The notes: generated by a model from the sequence alone, not told the origin. A stretch of DNA of 38,007 bases from Planctomycetaceae bacterium (GCA_021732845.1 JAKFUF010000169.1:1-38007); one strand, 5' to 3'; numbered from the stretch's first letter, positions 16,306 through 25,902 are shown. Program-made: numbers and translations.

Positions 16306-16880
16306 TGCGGGACTTCGCCGTTTTCGGGCAGTTCCCCTGGTTGTACGAACACCAGGGTTCGCTCAGTATCTTCCTCTAGCAGTGTATAACCCACCTGCTT
16401 CAACTCTTGGGCCGTCAATCCTGTCAGCGTTGGGACGACAGCGCTGGTCAATTGATTGATGTTGTGCGTCGCATGCAACTCTGAGTGTGTCTCGAAATTG
16501 ATGGAGACTGTTGCCACATAGGTCTTGGATGCGGGAAATGCTGTCTGAATCATCGCCCGGCTCAATGGGTGCAAGCCGAATACAAGACCGTTGGACCTGC
16601 GGCCCACCTGAATGAAGAGCGGACCCATCGGTCCTTCGGAGGGGGGGGCGTTGACTTCGACCGGGATCCAGGAATTGTGAGTCCGCTTGCTCAGTTCCGT
16701 CGCGAATGCTTGTGCCTTTTCTCGAGAGTCCCAGACATGCAGCCACCGGCGACCGGTCCCAGGCTCTGGAACCCGTGGGAGTTTGCCCAGGTCGACTCCC
16801 TGCTGCCGCAACAGGCGTGCGTAGTCCTCGAATTCGGAATCCTTCGTCTGCCCGTTATTGCGAGTCACCGTAAAGACCAT
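16302..16880 (-). CDS. Hypothetical protein, convergent with the PD-(D/E)XK-like gene
   Basis: 192-residue protein with no signal peptide or membrane segment. I do not recognise the family. The N-terminal half is charged and contains RRWLHVWDSREKAQAFATELSKRT, similar in style to a small alpha/beta module. The C-terminal half is richer in Thr/Ser and predicted strands. A strong AGGGGGA site lies about eight bases upstream of the ATG, which supports real translation. Its stop codon overlaps that of the convergent gene. This overlap hints that the two genes may be inherited together, but it does not establish a shared function. Confidence 0.6.
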   Translation of the reverse strand: MVFTVTRNNGQTKDSEFEDYARLLRQQGVDLGKLPRVPEPGTGRRWLHVWDSREKAQAFATELSKRTHNSWIPVEVNAPPSEGPMGPLFIQVGRRSNGLVFGLHPLSRAMIQTAFPASKTYVATVSINFETHSELHATHNINQLTSAVVPTLTGLTAQELKQVGYTLLEEDTERTLVFVQPGELPENGEVPH

Positions 16881-17060
16881 TGATGCTTCCCCCTGCCGAC
16901 AGCTTTGCCATTCAACACGATGATTGTCTCAGAGTGCAGGATCTTTCGCCAAGCCATGTTTGACACGTCGCAGTTTCTGGCTGCCAGTTTGAGTCAAGCC
17001 TTGCAATGATCTGTGATCCACTTTGCGGCTAGCCGCTCGATCCTCCCATACGGTGACGCC

Positions 17061-18536
17061 ATGCTCCGCCGTCTCATGCAGAACATCGTTTGTATTGTGA
17101 TTCTCGTGGTCGGTCAGGCTCAGGCAGAACCGGTGTCGACCGACGCGGCCGCCGCGCGGCATGCGCGTGTGGCTCAGCGGCGAGCGGGGCCGCACATCAT
17201 TTGTCATCGTGGGGCGTCGGAATTCGCCAAGGAAAACACGCTCGAGGCCTACCGGGCGACCTTCGAACTGGGCGCCGATGGCAATGAGATCGACATTCGC
17301 GCTACGAAGGATGGCGTGCTCGTCTGCTTTCATGACGACATGCTCGACCAGCACTTGTACGCGTTTGGCGATGTGGCGGATGTCACTTGGGACGAACTCC
17401 AAACGGTTCCCTTTCGGGAGCCAGGGCGGTTCAAGGATCAATGTCGCATCCCGACTTTGGAAGAGGTGTTTGAGCTGCATCGGAAGTATGACGGGCTGAT
17501 CCACCTGGACATCAAGCGACTTGGCTTGGATAAGGCGATTGCCGCGCTCCTGGATCGATTCGACTTGTGGGACCATGTCGCCTACTGCAATATCCAGAAC
17601 GGAGCGGAACTCGCCCGCGATCCGCGGATGAAGCTGCTGCACTACAAGTCGGGCCTGTACCTCGACCGGGCCGAAGTCTTCCCTGAGCCCATTGCCGCCG
17701 CCTTGTCCAAGCCGGGCGAAGGGCTGATTGTCGATGACCCGCGTGGCTCAATCATCGCGATGAAGCGGACACTGGGCCGTGTCTCTTCCACGCCAGTTGC
17801 ACCCATTGAACCACGGTTTGCAACGCCGAAACTCGCAAGCGAAGACTCCCTGATTGCCATCCTTCGCGACAACGGCGACTGGAATCGCGTGGCTCAGACC
17901 GACAGCGAGCGGAAGGATTCCGGAGCACGCATCGTGGCCCGCGCCCATGCTGCGGATCAGTTGCTCCAGCTTGGGACGAAATCTCCCGAGGCCTTCACGG
18001 CACTGGAGAATTGTGTGCGGCAGCGGAGCTTGCACAAAGACTGGCAGTTCCAGGGGCTCGACGGAGCCACGGCGCTGCGGACGCTCCTGTGGCTCAAGGC
18101 TCCACAGGCGGTGGACCAGTGCCGCGAATCGTTGTGGCGCGATGACCCCGCGCTGGAACCGGTCGTCAATCCGCTCTACAAGAACCCACGGGCCTGGACC
18201 GACTTTCGCATTAAAATTTACGCCTTCTCCGCGCTCGCACATTGTCCCGGGGAAGCAGCAGAGAAGTTGTGCCGCGACTACCTGGCGCTGGATGATGACA
18301 CGGCGAAAAACCTCTCCCCGCCGCAGTTTGAAGAGGCTGGACGATGCCTGCTGAAACTCAGCCCCAGCACGGCAACGGCGCTCGAACTGATGCGGCATCG
18401 CTTGCAGGTCGTCCGTGGCCGGGCGGTTCTGGACTGTCTGGCAAATGCGAACCGGGAGTGGCCGCGAGCCGCGTTGGAACAGGGAGCACCACACGCGCTG
18501 GCATACATCGTGGAGGTGAGGGAAGAGACTCGATAA
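17061..18536 (+). CDS. Exported glycerophosphodiester phosphodiesterase with helical C-terminal extension
   Basis: 491-residue protein. A signal peptide (1-22, ending AQA-E) leads into a GDPD domain with HRGA (49-52), ENT (58-60), EIDIR (Glu76, Asp78) and HDD (His91), the conserved catalytic and metal residues. LHLDIK-type sequence further on (HLDIKRLG) also fits. The enzyme would hydrolyse glycerophosphodiesters to glycerol 3-phosphate and an alcohol outside the cytoplasm. Beyond about residue 250 there is a 240-residue alpha-helical region of HEAT-like character that is absent from ordinary GDPDs; it may bind a partner. The ATG at 17061 is chosen for the signal peptide, since a GTG at 17013 only adds a non-hydrophobic leader. 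The ribosome site is weak. Confidence 0.85.
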   Translation: MLRRLMQNIVCIVILVVGQAQAEPVSTDAAAARHARVAQRRAGPHIICHRGASEFAKENTLEAYRATFELGADGNEIDIRATKDGVLVCFHDDMLDQHLYAFGDVADVTWDELQTVPFREPGRFKDQCRIPTLEEVFELHRKYDGLIHLDIKRLGLDKAIAALLDRFDLWDHVAYCNIQNGAELARDPRMKLLHYKSGLYLDRAEVFPEPIAAALSKPGEGLIVDDPRGSIIAMKRTLGRVSSTPVAPIEPRFATPKLASEDSLIAILRDNGDWNRVAQTDSERKDSGARIVARAHAADQLLQLGTKSPEAFTALENCVRQRSLHKDWQFQGLDGATALRTLLWLKAPQAVDQCRESLWRDDPALEPVVNPLYKNPRAWTDFRIKIYAFSALAHCPGEAAEKLCRDYLALDDDTAKNLSPPQFEEAGRCLLKLSPSTATALELMRHRLQVVRGRAVLDCLANANREWPRAALEQGAPHALAYIVEVREETR

Positions 18537-18632
18537 AGCTTTCAGACGGCCAGGATGGCGGGTACAATCTCCAAGTCATCAATCTTTGTCGATGTTTGAG
18601 CCACGGTCCAATTCACTCGCAGGTTTGAGCCC

Positions 18633-20081
18633 ATGCGCTGCAACCACCTGGATGCCCTGTCGCTGTCGGAACTGATTGCGCGGCGGGAGCTGTTCTCGCG
18701 GTTTGGTGCCGGCCTGACTGGTGTTGCCCTGGCGGCGATGTTGGACGCCGATCCGCTGCGTGCCGACACTGTCGGCGAACCGCATGTCGTGCAGTCGACC
18801 TTTCAGCCGGGACCACATTTTACCCCGAAGGCGAAGTCGGTCATTCAGTTGTTCCAGCATGGCGGTCCGAGCCACGTGGACCTGTTCGACCCCAAGCCGG
18901 AACTGAACAAGCGCGACGGACAGGAATCGCCGAAGTACTTTACGGACCAGGCGCTCTCCCGGCATGGTGGGCTGCTGGGCACGCCGTTCAAGTTCAAGCC
19001 GGCCGGCCAGTGCGGGGTGGAATACTCCGAGATTGTCCCACACATGGCGGGCTGCGCTGACGACATCGCCGTCGTCCGCTCGATGTACACCGAACACAAC
19101 AATCACGAGCAGGCCCTGTGGATGATGCATACGGGCCTGACCGTGGCGGGCCGGCCGACGCTCGGTTCTTGGGTCAACTATGCCCTCGGCTCAGAAAACA
19201 AGGATCTGCCGGCATATGTGGTCTTGCGGCACGACGGCAGCCTGCCCGTCGACGGAGCCCGCAACTGGTCGGCCGGGTGGCTGCCGCCGCGCTATCAGGG
19301 GGTACATTTCCGTAATACCGGCACGCCGGTGTTGTACCTGCAACCCGAACAACCAGTGGCTCCCGCCGTCCAAAAACTCCGCTCGGATCTGCTGGCGCAA
19401 TTGAACGCCGAACACCGCGCCCGCTCGGCGCAGATTGAGCCACAACTTGAGGCCCGAATTGCCAGCTATGAACTGGCGGCACGGATGCAGATCTCGGCGG
19501 CCGAGGCCTTGGACCTGTCGCAGGAGACGAAGGAAACACAGTCGCAATACGGAATGGACGACCCCGTCACCGCGCCCTATGCGCGTCGCTGCCTGATGGC
19601 CCGCCGGTTGATTGAGCGTGGCGTGCGGTTTGTGCAGATCTTTGTCGAAGGGCAGCGATGGGATACGCATGCCGACAATGCGAACGCCACCGCCAAGATC
19701 TGCAAGGAAACGGACCAGCCCTCGGCGGCACTGCTGAAGGATCTCAAACAACGGGGACTGTTAGATTCGACGCTGCTGGTCTGGGGTGGCGAGTTCGGCC
19801 GCACGCCGATGAGCCAGGCGGGCGGCGGACGCGACCATCACAAGCAGGGGTTCAGCCTGTGGATGGCCGGTGGCGGCATCAAGGGCGGCCAGGCGTACGG
19901 AGCCACGGATGAACTTGGCTACCATGCGGTGGAGAACCGGGTGAAGGTCGCCGATCTGCATGCGACTATGTTCCACCTGCTCGGCCTCGACACGAACCGC
20001 GTGACCTATCTGCTTCGCGGCCGCAACGAGAAGCTGACGGATGTGTACGAGCCAAAGCTGATCGTGCCGCTGTTGGCGTAG
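18633..20081 (+). CDS. DUF1501 family protein with twin-arginine leader
   Basis: 482-residue exported protein of a family typical of planctomycetes, structurally akin to sulfatase/alkaline-phosphatase-fold proteins. ARREL (Arg17-Arg18) followed by FGAGLTGVALA is a Tat-type signal. Family marks are GGPSHVDLFDP (77-87), the EFGRTP motif and GRDHHKQGFSLWMAGGGIKGG-like sequence near the C-terminus. Members usually pair with a DUF1549/DUF1553 protein; here no such gene is adjacent, the only one in the window lying at 659-4147. A possible promoter (TTCAGA, 16 bp, TACAAT at 18563-18568) lies between the GDPD stop and this start. The next gene follows after 46 bp and is probably co-transcribed. Confidence 0.9.
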   Translation: MRCNHLDALSLSELIARRELFSRFGAGLTGVALAAMLDADPLRADTVGEPHVVQSTFQPGPHFTPKAKSVIQLFQHGGPSHVDLFDPKPELNKRDGQESPKYFTDQALSRHGGLLGTPFKFKPAGQCGVEYSEIVPHMAGCADDIAVVRSMYTEHNNHEQALWMMHTGLTVAGRPTLGSWVNYALGSENKDLPAYVVLRHDGSLPVDGARNWSAGWLPPRYQGVHFRNTGTPVLYLQPEQPVAPAVQKLRSDLLAQLNAEHRARSAQIEPQLEARIASYELAARMQISAAEALDLSQETKETQSQYGMDDPVTAPYARRCLMARRLIERGVRFVQIFVEGQRWDTHADNANATAKICKETDQPSAALLKDLKQRGLLDSTLLVWGGEFGRTPMSQAGGGRDHHKQGFSLWMAGGGIKGGQAYGATDELGYHAVENRVKVADLHATMFHLLGLDTNRVTYLLRGRNEKLTDVYEPKLIVPLLA

Positions 20082-20127
20082 CGGCGGAGCAACTCTTGAA
20101 AGAGAATGAATCTCTCTGCGGATAACG

Positions 20128-20745
20128 ATGCGCCTCAGCCACTTCATTCACGCGCTGATCGAGAGTGGCCGGGTCACAGTCCCGCCGGATGCGCCATGGG
20201 TCGATGACGAGACTGCGGCTGCCATCCAAGTTGTTGATGCCGCAGTTCGTTCAGAGTGCCCGCATGCGGCTCCCGAACTATCCCTGCCCGTGGCCATCTG
20301 GGGGGCGACGCTGCTCTATGAAGGCTGCCGTTTTCTGGTGCACCGGCACCTGGAGGCGCTGGAGATCGACGCGGCCTTCCAGACTCCCGCCCCACCCGCC
20401 TCTTCGGCGGTTCGCATCTACTCGGCAGACCTGCTGCTGCGATATTTGCCCAGCCTGTCCGCGTTGGCACGCGGGGCATCTCCGGATGATCCGTTGAATG
20501 TCGCCATCAAAGGCGTGGCTCAGGCCTGGCCGCTGTCGTCGGTCGGCATCCCGCACTTGGAATCGCTGGCTTTGGACCCGATTCTCGCCGATCCCTGCCT
20601 GCGCCAAATGTACATCGACCGCATTCTGGAGCGGGAAGACACCACGCGGCTCACGCCGGAAATCCGGGAGGCAGTATTGGCCGCTTTTGGCGAGGCGATT
20701 CCACTCCCGCCAAAGTTGCAGGCGGCTTTGCACCCGGTTGTGTAG
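20128..20745 (+). CDS. Hypothetical protein downstream of DUF1501
   Basis: 205-residue protein, mostly alpha-helical and probably cytosolic, with no signal peptide or clear membrane segment. Visible blocks are PVAIWGATLLYEGCRFLVHR and AVRIYSADLLLRYLPSLSALA. I do not recognise the family with confidence. It begins 46 bp after the DUF1501 gene on the same strand, so the two are probably one transcript. The ribosome site is weak (GGA eight bases upstream), and a small AGAGA/TCTCT hairpin lies at 20101-20115. Codon usage looks like its neighbours, so it is likely real. Confidence 0.65.
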   Translation: MRLSHFIHALIESGRVTVPPDAPWVDDETAAAIQVVDAAVRSECPHAAPELSLPVAIWGATLLYEGCRFLVHRHLEALEIDAAFQTPAPPASSAVRIYSADLLLRYLPSLSALARGASPDDPLNVAIKGVAQAWPLSSVGIPHLESLALDPILADPCLRQMYIDRILEREDTTRLTPEIREAVLAAFGEAIPLPPKLQAALHPVV

Positions 20746-20891
20746 AATAAGCAGTGAGCAAACCTTACCAGTGCGGCCCGTATTTTGCACTTCCGCTCGA
20801 TCGGGCGACAAGTGGATGCGCTCGGTTCTTGAGCAATCTCGCAGATGTTGAATCTGCAGACAGCGGTTTGTTTTTGATTTTGAAATTTGCC

Positions 20892-22994
20892 ATGTCCGAC
20901 TCTTCACAGTTCCCTGCAAACCGCCTCCTGAGGGAAAGCAGTCCGTACCTGCGGCAGCATGCCTACAACCCCGTTGACTGGTATCCATGGGGAACGGAAG
21001 CGTTGGAGGAATCACGGAATCAGGGCAAACCAATCTTTCTTTCGATTGGTTACAGTGCCTGTCACTGGTGCCACGTCATGGCCCACGAGAGTTTTGAGAA
21101 CCCTCACATTGCCGCGTTGATGAACGAGCACTTCATCAATATCAAGGTCGATCGGGAAGAACGGCCCGACCTCGACCAGATCTACATGAATGCCGTGCAG
21201 TTGCTGACCCAGCGCGGTGGCTGGCCGATGTCGGTGTTCCTCACCCCAGCCCTGCAGCCATTTTATGGAGGGACCTACTGGCCTCCGGAATCGCGGCATG
21301 GAATGCCGGGTTTTGACCATGTGCTGGAGGAAGTTCACAATGCTTGGAGCGAGCGGCGTGGCGACTGCCTCAAGGGTGCCGAGAAACTCACCCGGGCCAT
21401 TCAGCAGATTGCCAAGGCCGAGAGCGACCAGACCACGCTGCGCCCCGAAATGCTCAACAACGCGATGCAGACGCTGATTCGCGTGACGGACCGGCAGCAC
21501 GGTGGCTTCGGCCGTGAACCAAAATTTCCGCACGCCATGGACCTGCGGGTCCTCTTGCGGTCATGGCGGCGGTTCGGCAACCGCGAGGCCCTCGATTGTG
21601 CGGTGCTCACGCTCGACCGCATGGCGAACGGTGGAATTTACGATCACCTGGGCGGCGGCTTTCACCGGTACAGCACAGACTCCAAGTGGCTTGTCCCGCA
21701 TTTTGAGAAGATGCTGTACGACAACGCCTTGCTGACGCCGGCCTACCTTGAAGCCTATCAGGCCACGGGAAACCCGGAATATGCCCGCGTTGCCCGTGAT
21801 ACGCTGGACTATGTTCTGCGTGAAATGACACAGCCGGAAGGCGGGTTTTACAGCACTCAGGATGCGGACAGCGAGGGCGAAGAGGGCAAGTTCTTTGTCT
21901 GGACGGCGGACGAGGTCGACCTGGCCCTCGGCTTGGACGATGCGCGGCTGTTCAAGGCTGCGTACGATGTGACCCCCGCCGGCAACTGGGAGGGACGCAC
22001 CATTCTGAACCGGCCCCGGCCGCTGGCCGATGTCGCCCGGGAACTGGGTGTGCCGGAAAGCGTGTTGGGCGCGGCGTTGGAACGCGGTCGCCAGCGGTTG
22101 CTGCAGATCCGCAAGACGCGCGTGGCCCCCGGCCGGGATGACAAGGTGCTGGTGGCCTGGAACGGGATGATGATCTCGGCGATGGCGATGGCGGCGCAGG
22201 TCTTGAATGAGCCCCGCTTCGCCTCGGCAGCCACGGCAGCAGCCGATTTTGTGCTGACCAAGGTTCGCGATGCGGACAATCGGTTGCTCCACAGTTACAA
22301 GGATGGCGTGGCGCGGCTCAATGCCTACTTGGATGACTACGCCTGCCTGATCGACGGCCTCGTCGACCTGTACCAGGCGACCTTTCAGAGCCACTACGTC
22401 GAGCAGGCGATGAAGCTGGCGGCGCAGATGTTGGGCCGTTTTTTTGACAGCGAAAGAGGCGGATTTTTCTACACTCCGTTTGACCACGAAACGCTCATCG
22501 CCCGCAACAAGGAGTGTCACGATGGCTCCACGCCATCGGGAAACAGCATGGCGGCCACCGCGCTGCTGCGGCTTTCCCGGCTGACTGGGCGGCGCGACTT
22601 GGAAGACACCAGCGTGCAGACGCTGAATTTCCTTTCGCGGCAGTTTGCCGAGACGCCCTCATCGGTCGGACAGGGCCTGATTGCCCTCGATTTCTGGCTT
22701 GGCCCCACCTATGAAATGGTTTTGGCTGACGGCGCGGACCCCATTGCGAACGATGCGGCGTTGCGCACGCTGCACGGAAAGTTCCTGCCGAACAAGGTGG
22801 TCGCCCGCCGCCGACAGTTGCAGACGGACACCGGGCTTCCCACCTCCCTGCATCCCCTCCTGCGCGGCAAGGCGTCCTTTGGCTCTGAACCGACGCTGTT
22901 CATTTGCGAACACGGCACATGCCAGCTTCCCGTACGCGGTGCCAACGGCGTGGCTCAGGCCTTGACGGCAGATTTCGGCCGCGCGGTGCAATAA
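20892..22994 (+). CDS. YyaL/DUF255 thioredoxin-domain protein
   Basis: 700-residue cytosolic protein of the YyaL/SPATA20 family. The N-terminal thioredoxin-like DUF255 domain (about 8-165) has SACHWCHVM with the CxxC pair Cys57/Cys60 and the NPVDWYPWG signature. Residues about 195-690 form an alpha/alpha-barrel like N-acylglucosamine 2-epimerases and six-hairpin glycosidases, with [15 protein letters not shown] and [10 protein letters not shown] motifs. The biochemical role is not settled for bacteria. Length and domain order are normal. The ATG at 20892 matches family starts; an upstream in-frame GTG at 20754 does not. A small hairpin (20841-20857) followed by a T-rich stretch precedes the gene and may terminate the upstream transcript. 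Confidence 0.92.
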   Translation: MSDSSQFPANRLLRESSPYLRQHAYNPVDWYPWGTEALEESRNQGKPIFLSIGYSACHWCHVMAHESFENPHIAALMNEHFINIKVDREERPDLDQIYMNAVQLLTQRGGWPMSVFLTPALQPFYGGTYWPPESRHGMPGFDHVLEEVHNAWSERRGDCLKGAEKLTRAIQQIAKAESDQTTLRPEMLNNAMQTLIRVTDRQHGGFGREPKFPHAMDLRVLLRSWRRFGNREALDCAVLTLDRMANGGIYDHLGGGFHRYSTDSKWLVPHFEKMLYDNALLTPAYLEAYQATGNPEYARVARDTLDYVLREMTQPEGGFYSTQDADSEGEEGKFFVWTADEVDLALGLDDARLFKAAYDVTPAGNWEGRTILNRPRPLADVARELGVPESVLGAALERGRQRLLQIRKTRVAPGRDDKVLVAWNGMMISAMAMAAQVLNEPRFASAATAAADFVLTKVRDADNRLLHSYKDGVARLNAYLDDYACLIDGLVDLYQATFQSHYVEQAMKLAAQMLGRFFDSERGGFFYTPFDHETLIARNKECHDGSTPSGNSMAATALLRLSRLTGRRDLEDTSVQTLNFLSRQFAETPSSVGQGLIALDFWLGPTYEMVLADGADPIANDAALRTLHGKFLPNKVVARRRQLQTDTGLPTSLHPLLRGKASFGSEPTLFICEHGTCQLPVRGANGVAQALTADFGRAVQ

Positions 22995-23000
22995 AATTCA

Positions 23001-23358
23001 TAGCGTCGGCTTTAGCCGACTCGAGCGTGATCCGGCGCTGACGGAACCACGGCAGCTCCGGCGCGGCGAGTCGCCGTGGTGGGTTGAAACCCACGCTACG
23101 TTCGTAGCGTCGGCTTCAGCCGACCCGAGCGTGATCCGGCGCTGACGGAACCTCGGCAGGTCCGGCGCGTCGAGTCGCCGTGGTGGGTTGAAACCCACGC
23201 TACGCTCGTAGCGTCGGCTTCAGCCGACCCGAGCGTGATCCGGCGCTGACGGAACCTCGGCAGGTCCGGCGCGGCGAGTCGCCGTGGTGGGTTGAAACCC
23301 ACGCTACGCTCGTAGCGTCGGCTTCAGCCGACCCGAGCGTGGTCCGGCGCTGACGGAA
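23001..23358. repeat. Tandem array of a 104-bp double-palindrome unit (3.4 copies)
   Basis: Units begin with TAGCGTCGGCT at 23001, 23105, 23209 and 23313; the last is partial and ends three bases before the protease stop codon. Each full unit holds two 7-bp hairpins with 2-base loops, GTCGGCT-TC-AGCCGAC and GTGGGTT-GA-AACCCAC, and the second runs into ACGCTA, the inverse of the opening TAGCGT. Units 2 and 3 differ at one base; unit 1 is the most diverged. The array fills the gap between two convergent genes, where it could end transcription from both sides. It is a REP-like element rather than CRISPR, since units abut directly with no spacers. Confidence 0.9.
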
Positions 23359-23360
23359 TC

Positions 23361-25835
23361 TCACTTCCCGCGCTGCGTGGGCTTTGCCGTGGTATTCCCC
23401 TGTGGCTTGACCCGTTCCGCCGGCGGAGCTTCGGCGGGGGCGGCGGGTGCCGCGCCGCCCAGCAGGACATTCAGGTCGGTCGTGCCGGGAACGATGATCG
23501 GGGTCTTGTCTTTGGAAATGTAATACGGCAGCGTGATTCCGCTGAGGCTCGGAGAGAAGTTTTTGAACACCGCTTCCCGGGCGTTGGCTTCCGTCGCTTC
23601 GCCTTCGAGACGCAGCATGGAGGGGTCGGCAACGATCTTGTGGAACCAGACGGGCTCCGTCGATTCCGGGGACTGAATGGCCAGTTCACAACTGATGGTG
23701 GTGGACCGCAGGCCGCCAGATTTCGCGGTTCCGCTGTCCGCCGTTTGGTGTTCGGCACCCACGGTCACGAGAGCCACGGCCACCGTGACCCGCTTGACGA
23801 GGGCCGGGCCGTCGAGCTTCTGCTCGGCCCCCTTGGTCGTGAACTCAACCTTGTTCGCCACGAGGAACGCGCGGGCGTCGTTGGAGGGAACAGTCAGCCC
23901 AATGTTGTCCACATCCTGGCCCACGAACTTGGCACTGCTGACACCCAGCACTTCGCCTTTTTCATTGACCAGCGGGCCGCCGCTGTTGCCGGGGTTCAAA
24001 GCCGCATCAATCTGAAACAGGCGGCGGTTCTCCTTCTTGATGATTCCGGCGATTGTGCCGCGGGTCGCTTTGACGCTTTCGCCCAGTTCTGTCGAAAGCG
24101 GGAAGCCGATCGCCCGCACCTCTTCACCCAGTTCGACTTTGTCGGAGTCGGCCATCGGCAGCGTGGGGAGCGCCTTGGCTTCGATCTTCAGCAGTGCGAG
24201 GTCGTGCGTGGTATCTTTCGCGATCACCTTTGCGGGGAATTTCGTCGCTCCCAAAGAGACCTGGCAGGTCTGAGCGGTTCCCACAACGTGGGCACACGTC
24301 AGCAGCCAGCCATCCGCATGAATGACGAACGCTGTCCCCGTGCCTTTCGTGACTGGTGGCGGCGAGTCTGGCCCTCCGGGAACTCCGGGAGGAAGTCCTG
24401 GGAACCCTGGAATGGGCGGCGCACCGGGAACACCCGGGAACCGTGGCCGGCGTGGCAAGCCACGCGGGAACGGCATCCGCCCGTCACTCTTTTCCATGAG
24501 CGCGCCAGCCGCCTCGCGGTACTTCACGTTCAGCACCACCGAACTGGTGTCGTCGATGGTCATCCCCTCGCGTTTGGCGGCCTGTTCAATCAGCGTCCGC
24601 AACGTCCCTTTGACTTTTTCAGCATCGGCGAAGCGGACTTCAGCCACGTCGTAGGCGATCTTCAAACCTTGCCCAGGTTTGAGGTACGCGGGGGCATCGG
24701 ACTTCGCGCCGGCGGTGGCCGCATCGATTTGCTTCCAGGGGATCTGAACCGCCTTCAGCGACTTCTTGTTGATCGGTCCCGCCACCACCAGCAGATGATC
24801 ATTGTCGAGCAGGCGTCGCGTCGGGGTGATGATTTCCCCCGCGACCGGTTTGAAATTCCATACGACCCAGCCCGAATTGCGGTCCAGGATCGACTTGCCC
24901 CACAACAGCCAGCCGCTGCCGTCGGGCATCCATTCCAGGGCTCTTGAGGGGTAGGAGATCGCGCTATTCCCCAAGTCGGAGGGAACCCGCAGGTCAACCA
25001 CGTTCTTCCCCGTGCCCAGGTTCCAACTGCGCAGTTGCATGTTGTCGGCGCTGGAGCGAAAGATACCGGCCACTTCCGTGCCATCCGGGGCGAACTGGAG
25101 CGCCAAACAGTCAAACCAAAAACTCCCCTGTGGCTTGCCCAGCGAAATGACCTCAATCGGCTTGCCCTTGTTGAGGTCGTAGAGCAAAAGTTCATTTTTG
25201 TGCTGCCGCACGGCTGCCAGCAGGTTGCGGCCCGGACTGATGGCAACGCCCTTGTCTCCAGTTTCGATGTCACCACTCATGGCCTGCTTGAGCTTCCCGG
25301 TTTCGATGTCCCAAACGTCAATCCCCTTGCGTTCCTGGCCAGACATGAGCGTCACGACGGTGCCGGGCGGCCCGAAGTCCACGAAATCGACCGACCCTTG
25401 GGGAAGATCGATCGACTGCTTGCGATTGCCGGTCTCACACGACCAGACATCTAGCGACGAGGTGAATCCCGACTTGACCATCACCAGCCACTTGCCATCC
25501 GGGCTGAGTGCCGCTTTATTCCCCTCCAACCGCTGGCTGATCTGCCCCACCCGCTTCATCGTGGCCAGATCCCAGACTTCGCGCAGGTTGCTGCCTGAAC
25601 CGTGGCCCAACAGGACCATCGAACTGGGGCCGGAGGGGTAGAGCAGGTCATTCCCCGTCCCGCCGCGATCCTGGGGAAACGACATGTCCAGAGTGGGCGA
25701 GACTTCGATCTTGGCTGCCGGAGGACCCGCCACCGGGTCCGGCTTGAGTTCCCATTCGGCGGCTGACAATCGTGCCGCCGGGATGCAGGCCAGGAGGACG
25801 AAGAGCCACAGACAACGCCGCAGAATGTCGAGCAT
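23361..25835 (-). CDS. Exported WD40-like / trypsin-like serine protease fusion
   Basis: 824-residue protein with a signal peptide (MLDILRRCLWLFVLLACIPA...). Residues about 50-350 form a beta-propeller-like region with WD-type repeats (REVWDLATMKRVG, LDVWSCETGNRKQ, IDVWDIETGKLKQ, LRSWNLGTGKNV). A proline/glycine collagen-like linker (about 455-495) leads to a trypsin-like DegP/HtrA-type domain with His516 (LLTCAHVVG), Asp545 (THDLALLKI) and Ser618 (NPGNSGGPL). No PDZ domain follows; the remaining 150 residues are unrecognised and end in a Pro/Ala-rich tail. The likely role is a periplasmic or surface protease whose propeller recruits substrate. The ATG at 25835 fits the signal peptide and has AGAGA upstream; a GTG five codons earlier is less likely. 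Confidence 0.85.
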   Translation of the reverse strand: MLDILRRCLWLFVLLACIPAARLSAAEWELKPDPVAGPPAAKIEVSPTLDMSFPQDRGGTGNDLLYPSGPSSMVLLGHGSGSNLREVWDLATMKRVGQISQRLEGNKAALSPDGKWLVMVKSGFTSSLDVWSCETGNRKQSIDLPQGSVDFVDFGPPGTVVTLMSGQERKGIDVWDIETGKLKQAMSGDIETGDKGVAISPGRNLLAAVRQHKNELLLYDLNKGKPIEVISLGKPQGSFWFDCLALQFAPDGTEVAGIFRSSADNMQLRSWNLGTGKNVVDLRVPSDLGNSAISYPSRALEWMPDGSGWLLWGKSILDRNSGWVVWNFKPVAGEIITPTRRLLDNDHLLVVAGPINKKSLKAVQIPWKQIDAATAGAKSDAPAYLKPGQGLKIAYDVAEVRFADAEKVKGTLRTLIEQAAKREGMTIDDTSSVVLNVKYREAAGALMEKSDGRMPFPRGLPRRPRFPGVPGAPPIPGFPGLPPGVPGGPDSPPPVTKGTGTAFVIHADGWLLTCAHVVGTAQTCQVSLGATKFPAKVIAKDTTHDLALLKIEAKALPTLPMADSDKVELGEEVRAIGFPLSTELGESVKATRGTIAGIIKKENRRLFQIDAALNPGNSGGPLVNEKGEVLGVSSAKFVGQDVDNIGLTVPSNDARAFLVANKVEFTTKGAEQKLDGPALVKRVTVAVALVTVGAEHQTADSGTAKSGGLRSTTISCELAIQSPESTEPVWFHKIVADPSMLRLEGEATEANAREAVFKNFSPSLSGITLPYYISKDKTPIIVPGTTDLNVLLGGAAPAAPAEAPPAERVKPQGNTTAKPTQRGK

Positions 25836-25885
25836 GGGGATCTCTCGCACAGAACATGCGCTGGGAAAATGACACGCACATCACT

Positions 25886-25902
25886 GTACAGCTTTGCTGT
25901 AC
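25886..25902. repeat. Short inverted repeat upstream of the protease gene
   Basis: GTACAG (25886-25891) and CTGTAC (25897-25902) are exact inverse copies around CTTTG, about 50 bp before the protease start codon. This could be a regulator site or a weak hairpin in the leader. Confidence 0.35.

Noticed and set aside
15784-16880. Assignment of the convergent pair as a toxin-antitoxin or defence system
   Set aside because: Convergent orientation is unusual for such modules, and neither protein shows a recognised toxin or antitoxin domain; kept only as a low-level idea.
18541-18568. Promoter TTCAGA-16 bp-TACAAT before the DUF1501 gene
   Set aside because: The -35 match is weak and planctomycete promoter rules are uncertain; mentioned with the gene but not listed as a feature.
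22900-23302. Repeated short minus-strand open frames beginning MGFNPPRRL
   Set aside because: They arise from the 104-bp tandem repeat; the unit length is not a multiple of three, and the similarity is explained by the DNA repeat.
23001-23358. CRISPR array
   Set aside because: The 104-bp units abut directly with near-identical sequence throughout; there are no unique spacers and no cas genes.
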